In this document: piece after piece, positions 22,707 to 37,382 of the stretch
Position numbering within the stretch: position 1 is the stretch's first letter
Layout: each line of letters starts with the position of its first letter
Source of the DNA: Sarcomyxa edulis
Lineage: Eukaryota > Basidiomycota > Agaricomycetes > Agaricales > Mycenaceae
DNA length: 64,000 bases
Direction: 5' to 3'
Assembly (NCBI GenBank): GCA_009761415.1
Contig: QUOL01000003.1
Location: forward strand, 1,426,001-1,490,000
Notes under the pieces: model-generated
Database searches by the model: none
Seen by the model: only the letters and a program-made list of their open reading frames with translations
What the model was told of the DNA's origin: nothing
Translations under genes and position numbers: made by a program

Positions 22707-24984
22707 TTATAGCCCAGCAGCGGTTAACAGCTTAGCGAAGTCGGGGCTTCCAAGCCCCGTTACTGGATCCCAACCAGTCTTGGCAGGGAATCCCTAGAGA
22801 AACAACGACTTTGAGTAAGCATGGGATGCATACGACGAATAGGAAGATAGATTACGCACGTTAGTCCCGCATCCAGGGTTATCACCCGTGGTGATATCGT
22901 TGAAAGCGGTTGGATTAGCGTATAGCCTATCACTTTGTATCAGATAGAGTGCCGTGAAACGGCGAAGCTACGTACCATGGATTCAAGAAGCCGAGCACAG
23001 GTTTACCAGCGGCCATGAGTTGGTCATTAATAAGCGATATCATACTAGCAAAGATGGGAGACGAGCAAGAGGTGCCGTCGACTGTCTGTGCCGCTCCGCC
23101 ACTGACGATCTCGACGTTGACTCCGATAGCGGAGACATCAGGGAACCCACGACCAGCTGTGTTGAATTTCTGATACAGAGAGATCAACGGGCGAATGAGC
23201 GAGGAAGAAAGTGGATACTCACGCCAGAGTTCGTCTTTCCGAGAGCAGTCAAGTATGTCGAGACAGCATCAGCTTGGAAGGAGGGCTGAGCAAAGATGTT
23301 CGAAAACCCTCCCGACGAAAACGAGGCAGCGGTTTCTGGGACACCTTGTGTGGCTCCAACAGCAGTGAGGTAGGGACATCCTGCGGGGAATGTAGGCTGG
23401 AATGTCGTGCAACTCTGCGACTGACTACCAGCTACACCACCATCACCGGAAGCGAACAAGATGGAAGTACCAAGGGCACCGAGCTGCATGTAAGCGTTGC
23501 ATAGTTTGCTGCAATGTTATCATTAGATTCATTCATCGGAAAGAGAACGAATGATTCGGCGCACTTCGCAACTTTGGAGGAGATAGCACTCTCGTTGTCT
23601 CCGTATGATGTGGTCAAAACTAAGTGCCAATGAGCCTTAGAACAACTCTCTGGAGTAGGACGAAAGACTGACCTTGGGGTGGATTGTCTTCCGCAAGGAG
23701 AGCGTTGATGATGTCAAGGAAGCCACCGAGACTTCCATCTTGGGTGTTTTCTCCAACTGATATGAAGGTGACTGGTACCCCGGTAGCAATACCAACGGTG
23801 TATTGCTAGTAATAGAATATCATTAGTACGGATGGCTCTCACATAGCAAGGAGGCAGTACTGACGATATCAAGATTCTATAGAGAACGAGGTCAGTGTCC
23901 ATAGATAGGCAATCGGATGACATACGCTGAACTCACGGCTTCGACACCAGCCTCCCGCTTGCCCTGAGGGTCACTACCACCATCGAGAGTTTGAAGAGAA
24001 AAGGAGGTCGTCGAGGAGACGTCAGTGCGAAGCTTAGAAAGGAAGGATTGCAAGTCGGAAGTTTGAGCGAATTGATCGATGAAACCTGAGACACCAAGCG
24101 TGTTGTTGGACTGAGTAGCGGGGGTAGTGGGAACACCATATAGAGCTTGTACGCAAGCTAGACAACCGTTTCGGGTTAGGCTTTCAATTTCGGAAGGCGA
24201 GGGGGTTCCTTACCAGGGGTGATAGTTTTGGCACAAGAGGCGGGAACAGCATCAGCGCTGACACTAGGATTAGTGGTGGTCTTAGCCTTGCTTCGATGAG
24301 CAGAGATGACGGGACGGCTGTCTGGAACCGGATTGTTAAACGAGGTCGTGGGATGGATAGCGTCTATGTGTTGTACAAGATTGACGGGAAGAGCGTAAGA
24401 GAGTGTGCGGAATGATTGTTTTCCAGATGCAGTGTGAGCTTGATTATAAAGATGACTATCAAGTAATGAACGTCGACAATTGAGAATAGACGTACTGAAG
24501 GTCTGATAGTTGGCTTCTAAAAGCTCGTTCGCCTGGGAGATCGGTATCTGGACAGTTATCCAGTCTCCAGCAGGAGAACTCGTTGTGGCGGTCAAGTTAT
24601 TGGACGCAAGCCATGAAGTAACAGCAGAGACGGTCTCGTTACTTGGTGCAACAAAGGACTTGACCTTCACAGAAAAATCGCATGTCAAAAAACGACGTCG
24701 CGACGAGTCGATGGCAGACGAAATACCTGATCCTGGGTCAAGTATTGACCGTACAAGGGACTGGACGGCGTGCTGACTGCGAGCAGGGCATCCTCCAGAC
24801 CTGAGATATTATTGGGGGATAGACCGATGCGGAGCTTTATGGTAGCATCAGTCGGAGCAGGACCAACGACGGAAAATCCAGCAGGAGCGGTGTGCCGTTT
24901 TTCGTGTATAACGGTGCTTCTGAAAGTGGGTCTTGCCCTAGTGAAAGCCAAAAGAGAGGCGAAAAACAAAGAGATCGCAACCAT
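22707..24984 (-). CDS. Secreted sedolisin family peptidase (tripeptidyl-peptidase, S53)
   Basis: This is an acid serine-carboxyl protease releasing tripeptides, secreted for protein breakdown. I chose ATG 24984 because a TATA-like CTATAAAG lies 54 bp upstream and VAISLFFASLLAFTRA is a good signal peptide. The in-frame upstream ATG at 25038 sits at or before the expected transcript start. The propeptide (KLRIGLSPNNISGLEDALLA, YGQYLTQDQVKSFVAP) precedes the mature domain. Catalytic features are the Glu/Asp pair in EAGVEANLDIQYTVG, the oxyanion Asp in FASGDGGVAG and the nucleophile in DGTSCSSPIFA. The calcium-site region is near GFLNPWLYANPTAFNDIT and DPVTGLGSPDF. It ends KLLTAAGL at 22707. Around eight introns. 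The active site is complete. Confidence 0.93.
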
Positions 24985-25037
24985 TCCTCCTGGGAAAATC
25001 TGGGGTAGCAGAGAAACAGAGACCCATCGGATTTGCA

Positions 25038-25045
25038 CTTTATAG
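25038..25045 (-). promoter_or_regulatory. TATA-like box of the sedolisin gene
   Basis: CTATAAAG on the minus strand lies 54 bp upstream of the chosen start codon, and this position decides the start. Confidence 0.55.
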
Positions 25046-26110
25046 TCCCGAGCGGAGCGACATTCGGATTCACAATAGGGGAAATATATCCACCCACAAG
25101 GCCACCGATTATTGAACGGTAATCGCTGGTAATCGTAACCTAGTATCCAGATGGAAGCAAAAAAGGAATGTCCAGGTTACCAGCTGCGCTTAGCGGCTTT
25201 CGCAACTCATGGGCACGAATGACCTTCAGCACAAGATGTATCACAAATCAGGATTACTGCGGCTCCAGAGTAGTGCTGTCCGGTGGCTTGCTGTAGGGGC
25301 TATTATTATGTGGCTATACTGGAACGCTCAATCTGCGCTCATTGGCACTGGAGAATTGAGATCAGCAATCTTGGGTTTATCACGCACCGGCAGTGTCATC
25401 GTTTGATATAAGACCTCACTAATCGGTGGTACGCCCAGAGTCGGCTGCCATGGTGGTCCCAAGTTGTGTCTCCTTCCGAAAAGGCTTGTGTGGCGACGGC
25501 AAGGCGACCGTCAACGAGTTGAAGATTTTCGAGAATTTCTCACGGAAGCGAAACCTCTCGCGATCGTGATCGGGGGGGCCGCCATCCTCATTTTCAGCTT
25601 CCTACCCAACTAACCTGTTGTCGATATTGCAGAACCACGGCAGCGTTGATTCTTGCAGACAGAATTCATTGGCAGTCTGATGGGTTTCTTGTCAACTACT
25701 TGTGACGAATGCGTTCTGTTCTCGACGTTCTCGATCCGCGGGACTTCATTGAAAACACAGCAAGTACATACCGGCATCAGTATCGTACACCGACGTACAG
25801 AGGAATATACAGTAAAGGGGTCCCTGGTAAGTATACGTATGTGTCTATCTTACATCCAGTTGAGGACTAATTCCAGCCAAAATACAACATATTACGACTC
25901 GGATGCGCGAACATACCTGACCTGCAGGTCGCCTCGGCACTCTTACACACGATTTTCCTACCGAGGTCCTAATGGCGCTCCCGGCACCCTTGTCTCGCCG
26001 TTCCAGGACGAGGGCTGAACGAAGTTCATAAATAAATCAAGAACAAGTCCGCCAACGACCGGAATCATCTTGACTGTTTTCGGTAATCAGATTAGGATTT
26101 GACGCGCGCA
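25046..26110. other. Intergenic region between the NFKBIL1-like and sedolisin genes
   Basis: About 1.06 kb. One weak possibility is a small two-exon plus-strand gene, 25709-25826 joined to 25877-25920, reading MRSVLDVLDPRDFIENTAST and HQYRTPTYRGIYSKGVP, about 53 aa. The gtaagt donor and ccag acceptor are good but the peptide is not one I know. Nothing else is seen. Confidence 0.3.
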
Positions 26111-27043
26111 TTAGACAGTGCCTACCTGCTGAGTGGCTTTCGTCTCCCTCGCCATCAAGTCATTCAAGCATCTCGCAATGATTCCTACACCTTCCTCCAC
26201 CGCTGGTCTATCTCCTTCAATCACCCTGCCTACCAATCGTCGGAATCTGTCTGGATGCCACCGTAGCTGCGCGCTTCGAATACGATCCTTCCGAGTCTGG
26301 CTCTGCGAATGTAGCGGTGAAAGTAGGAACATGGCAATTCCTGTAGGTGTAATGTCCGTGGGACTCGTAGGAGACGAAACCAATGGCCAAGGAATTGTTT
26401 GGAATGTCAGCTGTTCTGTAGAACCGGACAAGCCAACCCATCGTGCTTCGTAGTCCCTCCAAGCGTCTATCACCATCCTCTCCGACTTGGCTTTGTCCCT
26501 CTTTTCGCGTTCTCTAGGTGTGGAACTCGACCTCAATCGCTCCTCGACGATTTTCCGCCGTTCAAGATCTCGCTTCTGTCGAATCCGATGCTCGATACGT
26601 CTGATCTCCTCCTGGATAATGCGCGATCTCTCTTTTTCTCTCTCTGCTGCCGCACGCAAGACCTCCTCTTCCTGTTTCATCCACCTCTCAGCTTCCGCTT
26701 CATAAGCGTACATCATCTCATCCCATATCCTTCGTCTCAGAATGCTATCCTCGCGTCCTGCGAATTCGTCTACCCTGTTATCAAGGAAGATCTGCTGCTC
26801 CAAAACCCATTTCTCCGTCTTCTTGTTCCTCTTGTCCAACTTTATAAATTCCTGTTCAACAACCCACTCGTACGTCTGCGCCATATGTTGCCAAGGGTCA
26901 GTTTGAGATCGGCCAGTGCTTGGTCGCGGAGCAACATGAGGGATACCCGATTGCTCCGTCTTTGCTCGCATGATATGCGGGCGTGAAATGTGTGGTCGCG
27001 AGTGATGTTCTGGGGCGGGTGTACGAGGGCGTGGAGTGGCCAT
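26111..27043 (-). CDS. NFKBIL1-like protein (charged coiled coil plus RWHPD motif)
   Basis: A single exon of 310 aa, reading from ATG 27043 (ATPRPRTPAPEHHSRPHI). The frame is open upstream to 27202, but the Pro/His-rich leader starts naturally at this methionine. The middle is a long charged helix (EVLRAAAEREKERSRIIQEE, RRIEHRIRQKRDLERRKIVE). The C-terminus has IRSAQLRWHPDRFRRLVGRV followed by IARCLNDLMARE. That resembles the conserved tail of NF-kappa-B inhibitor-like protein 1, whose animal members bind RNA or spliceosome components. The R-W-H-P-D-(K/R)-F motif is also J-domain-like. Family assignment is from memory of this motif; the fungal function is unknown. Confidence 0.7.
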   Translation of the reverse strand: MATPRPRTPAPEHHSRPHISRPHIMRAKTEQSGIPHVAPRPSTGRSQTDPWQHMAQTYEWVVEQEFIKLDKRNKKTEKWVLEQQIFLDNRVDEFAGREDSILRRRIWDEMMYAYEAEAERWMKQEEEVLRAAAEREKERSRIIQEEIRRIEHRIRQKRDLERRKIVEERLRSSSTPREREKRDKAKSERMVIDAWRDYEARWVGLSGSTEQLTFQTIPWPLVSSPTSPTDITPTGIAMFLLSPLHSQSQTRKDRIRSAQLRWHPDRFRRLVGRVIEGDRPAVEEGVGIIARCLNDLMARETKATQQVGTV

Positions 27044-27582
27044 TGAGTAGCAATCAGAGGGGTCACTAACGGTGTCCTGTCTCTTCCAGAGGCGGATTGA
27101 AGATGCTCGAAAGCTTGTGATGAGCTCGATGTAATAAATGCTCCTGAAGCAAGGCAGCCATGCTTCAACCACGGACTTGGCTGGGTGATCTATGAGGAGC
27201 ACTTATCGCATGCTTGTACGTACTATGCCTCGTTGTTTGCCATGCTTCAAGACTACATATAGAACAGATCACTAGGACACACCTATTCCGCACTGTCTTC
27301 GCTTTCGTTCACGACTAGTTATATAGAATAGAATCAGATAAGTTATGGCTACACATATCGAATGTAAGTATACCAATCGCACAAAGCGCGCTACCGAGAA
27401 AGAAATGTTGGAAGATAAAGATAACTTAAATATGACGGGGAAATGGCGGCTCTGCATACTTAAGCTCAAGTCGAACAGAAACCAGAGTCAGTGAGAGGGT
27501 AATCCGATTGAGCCTCTAAGCGTATAGAACCTAAAACGATACAGAGCATCAGGACTAGTGGTGAGACGATACCAGAAATCCT
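27044..27582. other. Intergenic region between the NFKBIL1-like gene and CK2 copy 1
   Basis: This 539 bp region is AT-rich and holds the promoter of the NFKBIL1-like gene and the 3' flank of the CK2 gene. No gene or repeat is seen. Confidence 0.5.
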
Positions 27583-28946
27583 CTAACTGAAGAACGGATG
27601 CGCTTGTGCTTCTTTGGCCGTCAAACGTTGATGATGATCGTATCGCAACAGTTTGTCAAGCAGATCTAGAGCATCTACCGAGACCCGAGACTCGTTTTCA
27701 GGAGTGATGAAACGCGTCCAAGGCTGTTTGACGTAGCTGGAACAAAAGGAATACATTCATCATGAAAGCCTTTAAGCGATAATGGGACTCACCTTCGTAG
27801 AAGAAGCTCCAAGTCCGTTTCAAACGAAAGATGGTAAGCCACCAAGTATTCGTCGAATTTTTCCGACCCGAGACATCTCATTATCTTCAATAACTGATTG
27901 TTGTTCTGATAGGAGTGAGCAAGCCTGTCAATTTGAGCGAAACTATTTCTGACGCACATCAGAGCCTCGGAAGAAATGGTCCTTGAAGAAGATCTAAGCA
28001 TCACAATTATAGATTCCGTATCAACAGGTCACTTTATCGACGAGACAATCATGGGCGCACTGACCATCGACGCGAACATACAGCCAATACTCCACATGTC
28101 AAGGCTGTAGTCGTACCGCTTATATCCAACAAGCAATTCTGGGGCCTTGTAGTACCGCGAGCCTACGCGGATGTGGTACTCTGTGTCCGGGTGGTAGAAT
28201 TCTGCCAATCCCCAGTCGATCAAACGAAGCTACGGTGTTTTGAGTAAATCGATTCTGAGGCTCGACAACGACAATTGAGGAGACGCACCTGCCGACGATG
28301 GTGGTTGATTACTACGTTCCCCGGTTTGACATCTCGATGCATTATGCCATGCGCATGGGCGAAATCCAACGCCTATACTCGCATCAGCGCTAGTAAGTAA
28401 AGGTCCAATGAGGTTCACTTTGGACGAGGTAACTTTGTACCTTCAGAAGCTGGAATGTATAGATTTTGATATCTGCTTCAGTCAACACATGGAGCAACTG
28501 GTTCCAATCCAAGCTCTCCACATACTCCATTACCAGGCTCGGATACTGGCCTGAAGAATCGCGCACGACATCCAAAAGCGCGATCACGTTCGGGCCACCG
28601 CTCAAGTTGCGGAGAACCTTGATCTCTCGTTTGATTTTCCTTGCGGCGACTGGTTTCAACACTTTGATAACGCACGGTTCGTTACTTCCGAGGTCGATAG
28701 CCTCAAAGACCTGTAACACATGAGTCAACATACCGGCTGAGTTTGTTCTGGTCACTAACTTCGGAATATCTTCCTCCGCCAATGCGATCAACTAGTTCGT
28801 ACCGCTCTGCAGAGCTCCAATCGATCCGAGAGTTCTCTGTTGAGAAATATGAGCTGATACTTGCTCGGTCTGGAAGGGACAAACTCGCCGTAATCATACC
28901 AAGGACGACCAAGCTCGGCGTTCGCATCAGCATAAACCCGCGCCAT
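27583..28946 (-). CDS. CKA1: Casein kinase II catalytic subunit alpha-like, copy 1
   Basis: This is an acidophilic Ser/Thr kinase of the CK2 alpha family. Exon 1 (28946-28889) encodes [19 protein letters not shown] 52 bp GC-AG intron (28888-28837) joins it in the only workable frame to [15 protein letters not shown]. The Gly-rich loop is [11 protein letters not shown], the ATP lysine is in CVIKVLKPV, then [12 protein letters not shown]. The catalytic loop is [15 protein letters not shown] and the metal motif [12 protein letters not shown] (DWG, as in CK2). The activation segment is [20 protein letters not shown], and the tail [20 protein letters not shown] ends AHPFFS at 27583. All catalytic residues are present. 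Compared with human CK2 alpha, the lysine run before IKREIK starts AA, and the His of KPHNV is Gly. It lies in tandem with copy 2, about 870 bp away. Confidence 0.92.
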
Positions 28947-29812
28947 GAACCAGAGGCGGGCCAATCTCGATAGGCTGAGACTTGAAAGAGTATACAGGCG
29001 TATACGTGTGCAGTCTTCCCTCGAGGCCTAACACAAATGAGGGAAGTCCCCGTCGTTGCCCTGAACGATGGCGAGGATCTCTTCACTCGCAAGGAAGCGA
29101 GATAGGATAAAGATCAATGTCAAGGTCTCATTTCAAAAAGGGTTGTTGCGCCCCTCGCCATATGCAACGATCAAGACATATTGGACATTTGGCACGGATC
29201 TGTCTCCAAGAGTCCATGCCGAGGTCAGTTCTCCTACAACATGGCTGTTTGTTACCCTATGCCTCAAAACAAACATACCTTAGAGTTGGTGAATGCGTAC
29301 GGAGAAGTTGCTCGCATTTCCTCTTGTCAGATGATCATCTGAATCCAAGACGTCGACAAACTTATACCTCTTGATCCTCCAAGATGTCACGATGTGGAAA
29401 CTGACGTTTGAAAGAGTACTGTGATAAGATATCGAGGAAAGGAACTGGGTGACGGCCTCCGACATTGTCGTCATGTCCATGATGTATCGGCTTCTGGCCT
29501 TGGCATATGACCGGTCAGCAGTGAGGGGGAAAAATGTCAGAAAGTTTCTCTACTACACATGTGCAATACTATATACGCCAGCGTGACGGATGTTGGGACG
29601 TTGAGACGTTGAGGGTATGAGATATGGAAATTGACGAGTGAATAATTATAATCTGAAGCCGCCGACACACCAAGAAGTCGAAAAAAGGGGGTGGTCTTTC
29701 TGTCAAGTGGAACAGAAACCTGAATCGCTGAGGCTGTCTCCCTTGGCCTCCAGTCGGACTGAGCCTGAAAATAGATAATGTAAATGATACATGGCAAGAA
29801 ATGAATTGCACA
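28947..29812. other. Spacer between the two CK2-alpha copies
   Basis: This 866 bp region holds the promoter of copy 1. A minus-strand 66-codon frame at 29280-29480 (TMSEAVTQFLSSISYHST) is open but unsupported by splice sites or similarity. I see no repeat that would explain the duplication. Confidence 0.45.
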
Positions 29813-31182
29813 TCAGGGTTTGGGAGATATCTCACTGAAATAAGCGTGCGCTTGCGCTTCATGAGCTGTAAGACGTTGTCGATGATCGTATCGCAAAAGT
29901 TTGTCTAGGAGATCGATAGACTCCGGAGAAGCTTGAGCGCGATTCTCTGATGTAACGAAACGTGTCCATGGTTGTTTGTTGTAGCTGTGAGGCGCGAGAT
30001 TGATGAGTGTGCGATACAAAAGCCGAGGAGGGTTTCAGACTAACTTCTGAAGGAGTGGTTCTAACTCCGTTTCAAAGTGAATACCATAGGTCTTCAAGTA
30101 CGCATCGAATTGCTCCGTGCCGAGGCATCTAATAATCTTCAACAATTGGTCGTCGTTCTGTCGAAGATAAAGCGTGTAAGTAGACCAGATACTATATGTG
30201 AGATGAGGACCTACGTCAGAGCCGCGGAAAAAATGTTCTCTCCGGAAGATCTATGGAGCAATGACTCTCAACGGTTGAATCTCACAAGGACAAAACAAGC
30301 TCACCATCGACGCAAACATACAGCCAACACTCCACATGTCAAGACTGTAGTCGTATCGTTTATATCCAACCAATAATTCGGGAGCCTTGTAGTACCGCGA
30401 CCCCACGCGAATATGATACTCCGTTCCCGGATGATAAAATTCTGCCAATCCCCAATCAATGAGGCGGAGCTGGAGACATCGTAAAAAAACGTATTGCAAA
30501 ATCTGGATAAATATCGACTAACCTGTCGGTTCTGATGATTGATCATGACATTCCCTGGTTTCACGTCTCGATGCATGATTCCATGAGCATGAACGAAGTC
30601 TAGCGCCTGCGTTCGTATAGTGTGAGTCAATCAATCGGTGGTGAGTGAGTCACCTGGACGCACCTTCAGAAGTTGAAATGTGTAATGTTTCGTATCTGCC
30701 TCGGTCAGTCTTGGGAATAACTGCTTCCAATCTACGTTATCCACGTATTCCATCACCAGACTATGGTATCTCCCCGAAGGATCCCGTACGACATCCATGA
30801 GGGCCACAACGTTTGGACCACCCGTCAAGTTCCGAAGCACTTTTATCTCTCGTTTGATTTTCTTTGCAGCAACCGGTTTCAGCACCTTGATAACGCACGC
30901 CTCGTTATTCTCTACATCGACTCCTTGAAAGACCTGTAGCAGAGTCTTCGAATCATATTGCGAGCAAGAAAACTGTCTTGACTCACCTCCGAATATTTCC
31001 CTCCTCCAACACGGCGAATAATTTCGTAACGTTCCGAAGAACTCCAATCGATCCGAAAGTTATCTGAAAGTATTATGGTAGTTAAATCTGACAAATCGGG
31101 CAGAGTCTGAAGAGTTGAACTCGCCATAATCGTACCAGGAACGTCCTAGCGAAGCATTGACATCGGCGTAAACGCGAGCCAT
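29813..31182 (-). CDS. CKA1: Casein kinase II catalytic subunit alpha-like, copy 2
   Basis: Exon 1 (31182-31125) encodes [19 protein letters not shown] 61 bp GC-AG intron (31124-31064), in exactly the position of copy 1's, leads to [18 protein letters not shown]. Kinase motifs: [108 protein letters not shown] and [20 protein letters not shown]. It ends YFSEISPKP at 29813. All intron positions I could compare with copy 1 match, showing duplication of a spliced gene at DNA level. The copies differ at many residues, so the duplication is not recent. Both carry the AA substitution before the KREIK cluster, so it predates the duplication. Confidence 0.92.
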
Positions 31183-31674
31183 GAAATAGATTTGACCAAG
31201 CGACGAGTGAAGAAGGGATCACTTTTAATCAGGCAAATGTCGGAATTAAAAGAGAGGCTACCAGACGCAGTGCATTTAATACACTGTCGGAGTTATGGAG
31301 GACAGCGACAGAGGAGAGAAATCGTGAAAGACTTCGGCTTATCCCCTAATTATAATAGGGTCAAATATAAACGACACTGCCGCCACTCATCACGGTACTT
31401 CTAAGAGCGACAGTATCAGATACAGATCGTTATCGATGTTATCGAGGGAGGATCAAGAGATATATACAAGCACCATGTTTACGTGATTTATGTCATAGAA
31501 ATAAAAATCATCAACGGTTGATAACCAGACTCAAGGCTTCTCGGATCACAATACCATCATGCATGCTCCATATGGTGGGTTGGGTTCACCTGCTTCGTGA
31601 TTAGAAGGACTGGTCCCTGGTATACACGCTGATCGTAAAGAAACATCAGAGTCTTCGCCGATGAGTATATCGAT
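31183..31674. promoter_or_regulatory. Upstream region of CK2 copy 2
   Basis: This 492 bp region lies between the start codon of CK2 copy 2 and the stop of the DUF6534 gene, both on the minus strand. It includes AT-rich blocks (around 31350-31380) but no clear TATA box next to the start. Confidence 0.4.
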
Positions 31675-33176
31675 CTAGTTTACCTGATATTTCAGATCAC
31701 GAGAATTACCGCTCTCGACGAACGACTCATCGTGGGTTCGGGAGTCGATGAGGCCATCTCGGTTAGGGTGAGCATTCTCACCCGTAAAACGCATTGATTC
31801 GTTCAGGTTGGTCCGGAAAATCGAACGTGAGTTCAGGCTACATATTTGTCAATATAACAACAAATTGCAACGGAGACCGAGGAATGCCTCACCTTGCCAG
31901 TAACGAATTAGTGTACAGGCGTCCACCAGAAAAATGCATAGCCTGGAACATGCCATAGATTGAGGGTCATGACATTGTTTATTTGATAGGATTCGCTTAC
32001 GATGAAGATGAAAAGATGGGGTCGAGCGAGGAACTGAAAATGATCTTCGTCAGGATATATGGATGGCTCAGATAATTCGGGTCACTCACTGCGACAAGAG
32101 AGCCTATGGAGAACGTGCTGCAAAATATGTCAACCTGGAATCCAGACCACGCGCTGGATTGGCCTACGTAGTAATGAGACTCGTAGCTACGGTATACTGC
32201 ACAATCCGAGAGATGATGGAGTTAGTACTTTGAGGGATCTTCAGTATATTATGCTACAACGTCATAAGAGTATAACGCACTGTTCAAAGTCACCGAGGCC
32301 TTGGTTTAGATACATGCACAACACTGCCCCGATCGAGAGATCGACTATCCGAAAAGACATGAGAACGAAGAATCAGCTGGAGAGATAGACTAGTGACTGA
32401 CCGACCACAGAAACCACGCAAAGACTGATTATCTCCGGTGCAATCCTCCCGTAGGAAGCAAAGTTCGGCGTTTGGAATAACCTAGCCACCATAGTCATCT
32501 CAAGGGCTAGATTGGCTAAACAGCCCACTCCTAAGACACCGACAAGTATCTTGTTGCGTTTGCTCAAGGCCCAGATGCTGCGGTTGTGTGGCTCAGAATA
32601 CGGGTGCTTGGTGCTTGAAATAATGTGAACGTACCGGCGGAGGAAAAATGTTTGACAGAGCAGAGTAGCTAGGCCAACAAAAGCACACTGAAGGTCAAAA
32701 GACGTTGTAGGAAAGGAGAGTGCAGTGTCGTTGCCCCAGTTAACTATCAGATAATGATAAGTCGCGTGTGAGATCAGGATGAGGTGAACCAGATCGATCA
32801 GCCTGAAGTGAACATAAGTCTACCGAGGGGTAATGAGAAACACATAACGCACCAAACCGCTGCTACCTGAGGAAACAGTCAAACAAGTCATAGATATCGA
32901 GACACTGACGAGAAACCTACGAGAAGCTTCAAGATGCGCTTGTCGTTAGGAAACGCCACGTAATATGCGTACGTCTGGACAGACAGTACACCTTGCAGGC
33001 TAGTTCAGAGAACTTGAGCGCATGACCGTCGAGTCGAGAAACAACTGAGATAGCATACAACATGGCAATTAGTACTGTCAAGTAATTCGAAACGTCAATA
33101 TAGAAAATAAGGCCGAAGGGTTGATGCAATTACATCCTACGAACATAGCCCCAAATGTGGGCCCTAGAGAAGACAT
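31675..33176 (-). CDS. DUF6534-type seven-helix membrane protein, copy 1
   Basis: This belongs to a large Agaricomycete family of multi-pass membrane proteins of unknown role. ATG 33176 (SSLGPTFGAMFVG) lies 70 bp below a TATAAAT box. Spliced segments give LLIAMFLQGVLSVQTYAYYV, AFPNDKRILKLL, a 14-nt exon (VAAVW), LIDLVHLILISHATYHYLIV, CAFVGLATLLCQTFFLRR, IWALSKRNKILVGVLGVGCL and IISLCVVSVVADSSFSL. They continue with STNSIISRIVQYTVATSLIT, ARPHLFIFIAMHFSGGRLYT and NSLLASLNSRSIFRTNLNES. A hydrophilic tail (ENAHPNRDGLIDSRTHDESF) ends KYQVN. The conserved YTNSLLASLNSR signature closes the last helix. Intron sizes are 35-60 bp; one (near 32350) is unusually short, so that junction is less certain. 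Confidence 0.82.
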
Positions 33177-33244
33177 TGTGAAAGTGCCGCTTGGTGGTAG
33201 TGCGATGTTTGGGGAAAGTCCCTCGCAGATACCTGCCAATATCC

Positions 33245-33251
33245 ATTTATA
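33245..33251 (-). promoter_or_regulatory. TATA box of DUF6534 copy 1
   Basis: TATAAAT on the minus strand, 70 bp upstream of the start codon. Confidence 0.5.
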
Positions 33252-34521
33252 CCAGTCAGACAGCGAAACAGAAGACGCTGAGCAGCATCAATATATCAGT
33301 TTCCGCGGTCAACGGCTTGATATAGAACGATGAGATGCGCCACAACCGTAGTGGGAAGCTGTGGTCCAATCAACAAAGCAACAGATGTGATGAACAGAAT
33401 GGAAGTTGTGTACATGGCGTCTATTTCCAGGGTACGCGATGTGTTCTTCTGGTTTTAGGATAGCGATGTGAGTCACGGTGAGCGGATGGATCATTTGAGA
33501 CGTACTTGTGGAAATCGATTGTGAAGCTGCCTCAAAGACTCAAAGTAAGCTCATTGCCCGGGAGGCCAGAGGCCATTGATACTTTTGAACAGTGGTAGAA
33601 GTGAAAAACCCATACATTTTAAGCTTCCAATTACCAGGAGTAGGTGAGAGATTGACAGCATTGATGCAGATATGTGACTTCTTGCCATACCGAAGCGAGC
33701 TCGGACTCAGTATTCATCGAAAGCGATATAACCTCGATGTACCCAAGGTCAAGAGAATCAACTTGGATCATTGGGCGCGTAAGACAAGATCAAGTAGTAT
33801 GCGGACAACGGGGCACATCGGATATTCTGGCATGCCGAATCAGTAATGCATAGAAGCCATACTTAGACGCGTACATGCTCATCCAGAATTTCCCTGAACC
33901 TCCCCCATACCGCAAAGTTCCGCCTATTCTGTCAGAAAGAAGTGGATTTTCTGGCAAAGGTCGGACTTTCTTCTAGGTGCTCTTTGCAAGTTTTCTCAAA
34001 GGCCCCAGAATCGACCGTCGAGATGATCGATAATTGATGGTTGCGAAGACCAGAAAGGTTGTTCGATAACAAGCTGCGTACAATTCTTCGAAGTTTTGAC
34101 AAGGACGCCCTAAGGTCGCAAAGTTCAAAGAACCAGTGATCGAAACTTGCTGAAAGTCACACCGTGACAACCACCCGATGCCCGTATTGCCAACAAGTTG
34201 AAATGATCCAGTCACTCACTGCGTTTACACGCCTGAGGCTGAAGCGCTACAACATAGCCATCTATCGACACTTGACGACCAGCAAAGTAGACCATCACTG
34301 CGTACAACTTTGGTACTGCTGCCGGCCCTTGGACCGCTCGTATGAAATGACTCGCTCAGGTTGACACGTACGAGCAACGCACGCGTTCACATTGAAGTGC
34401 GTATTCGAGTTCAGAAATACGTGTTCGATAATGCCAATATACGTTGCAAGACACCTTAACATGTATAAGAGGTTCAAGATCTTGTGGAACGCGTTCAACC
34501 GTATAAATCACTCTCTGAATC
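33252..34521. other. Intergenic region between DUF6534 copy 1 and BiP
   Basis: This 1.27 kb divergent region holds the promoters of both genes. Short frames on both strands (for example 33592-33846 plus) show no splice structure or recognisable peptide. I looked for but did not recognise a clear unfolded-protein-response element upstream of BiP. Confidence 0.45.
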
Positions 34522-37248
<2,727 letters not shown>

Positions 37249-37382
37249 ATCAGATCTCTTTATCTTTCCTTGTACAGCAGGTAGCGAATAAATTATACGG
37301 AAGTTGTCGGCGGGATCTAGAGTAACGTGTCTATGGTATAGCGATCTCATAAGATTATTAACAAGCCTTCGAAATAGCCCTA

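Noticed and set aside
27044..27202. Longer N-terminus for the NFKBIL1-like protein
   Set aside because: The upstream part shows no family-like sequence, and the Pro/His-rich leader starts naturally at the ATG 27043.
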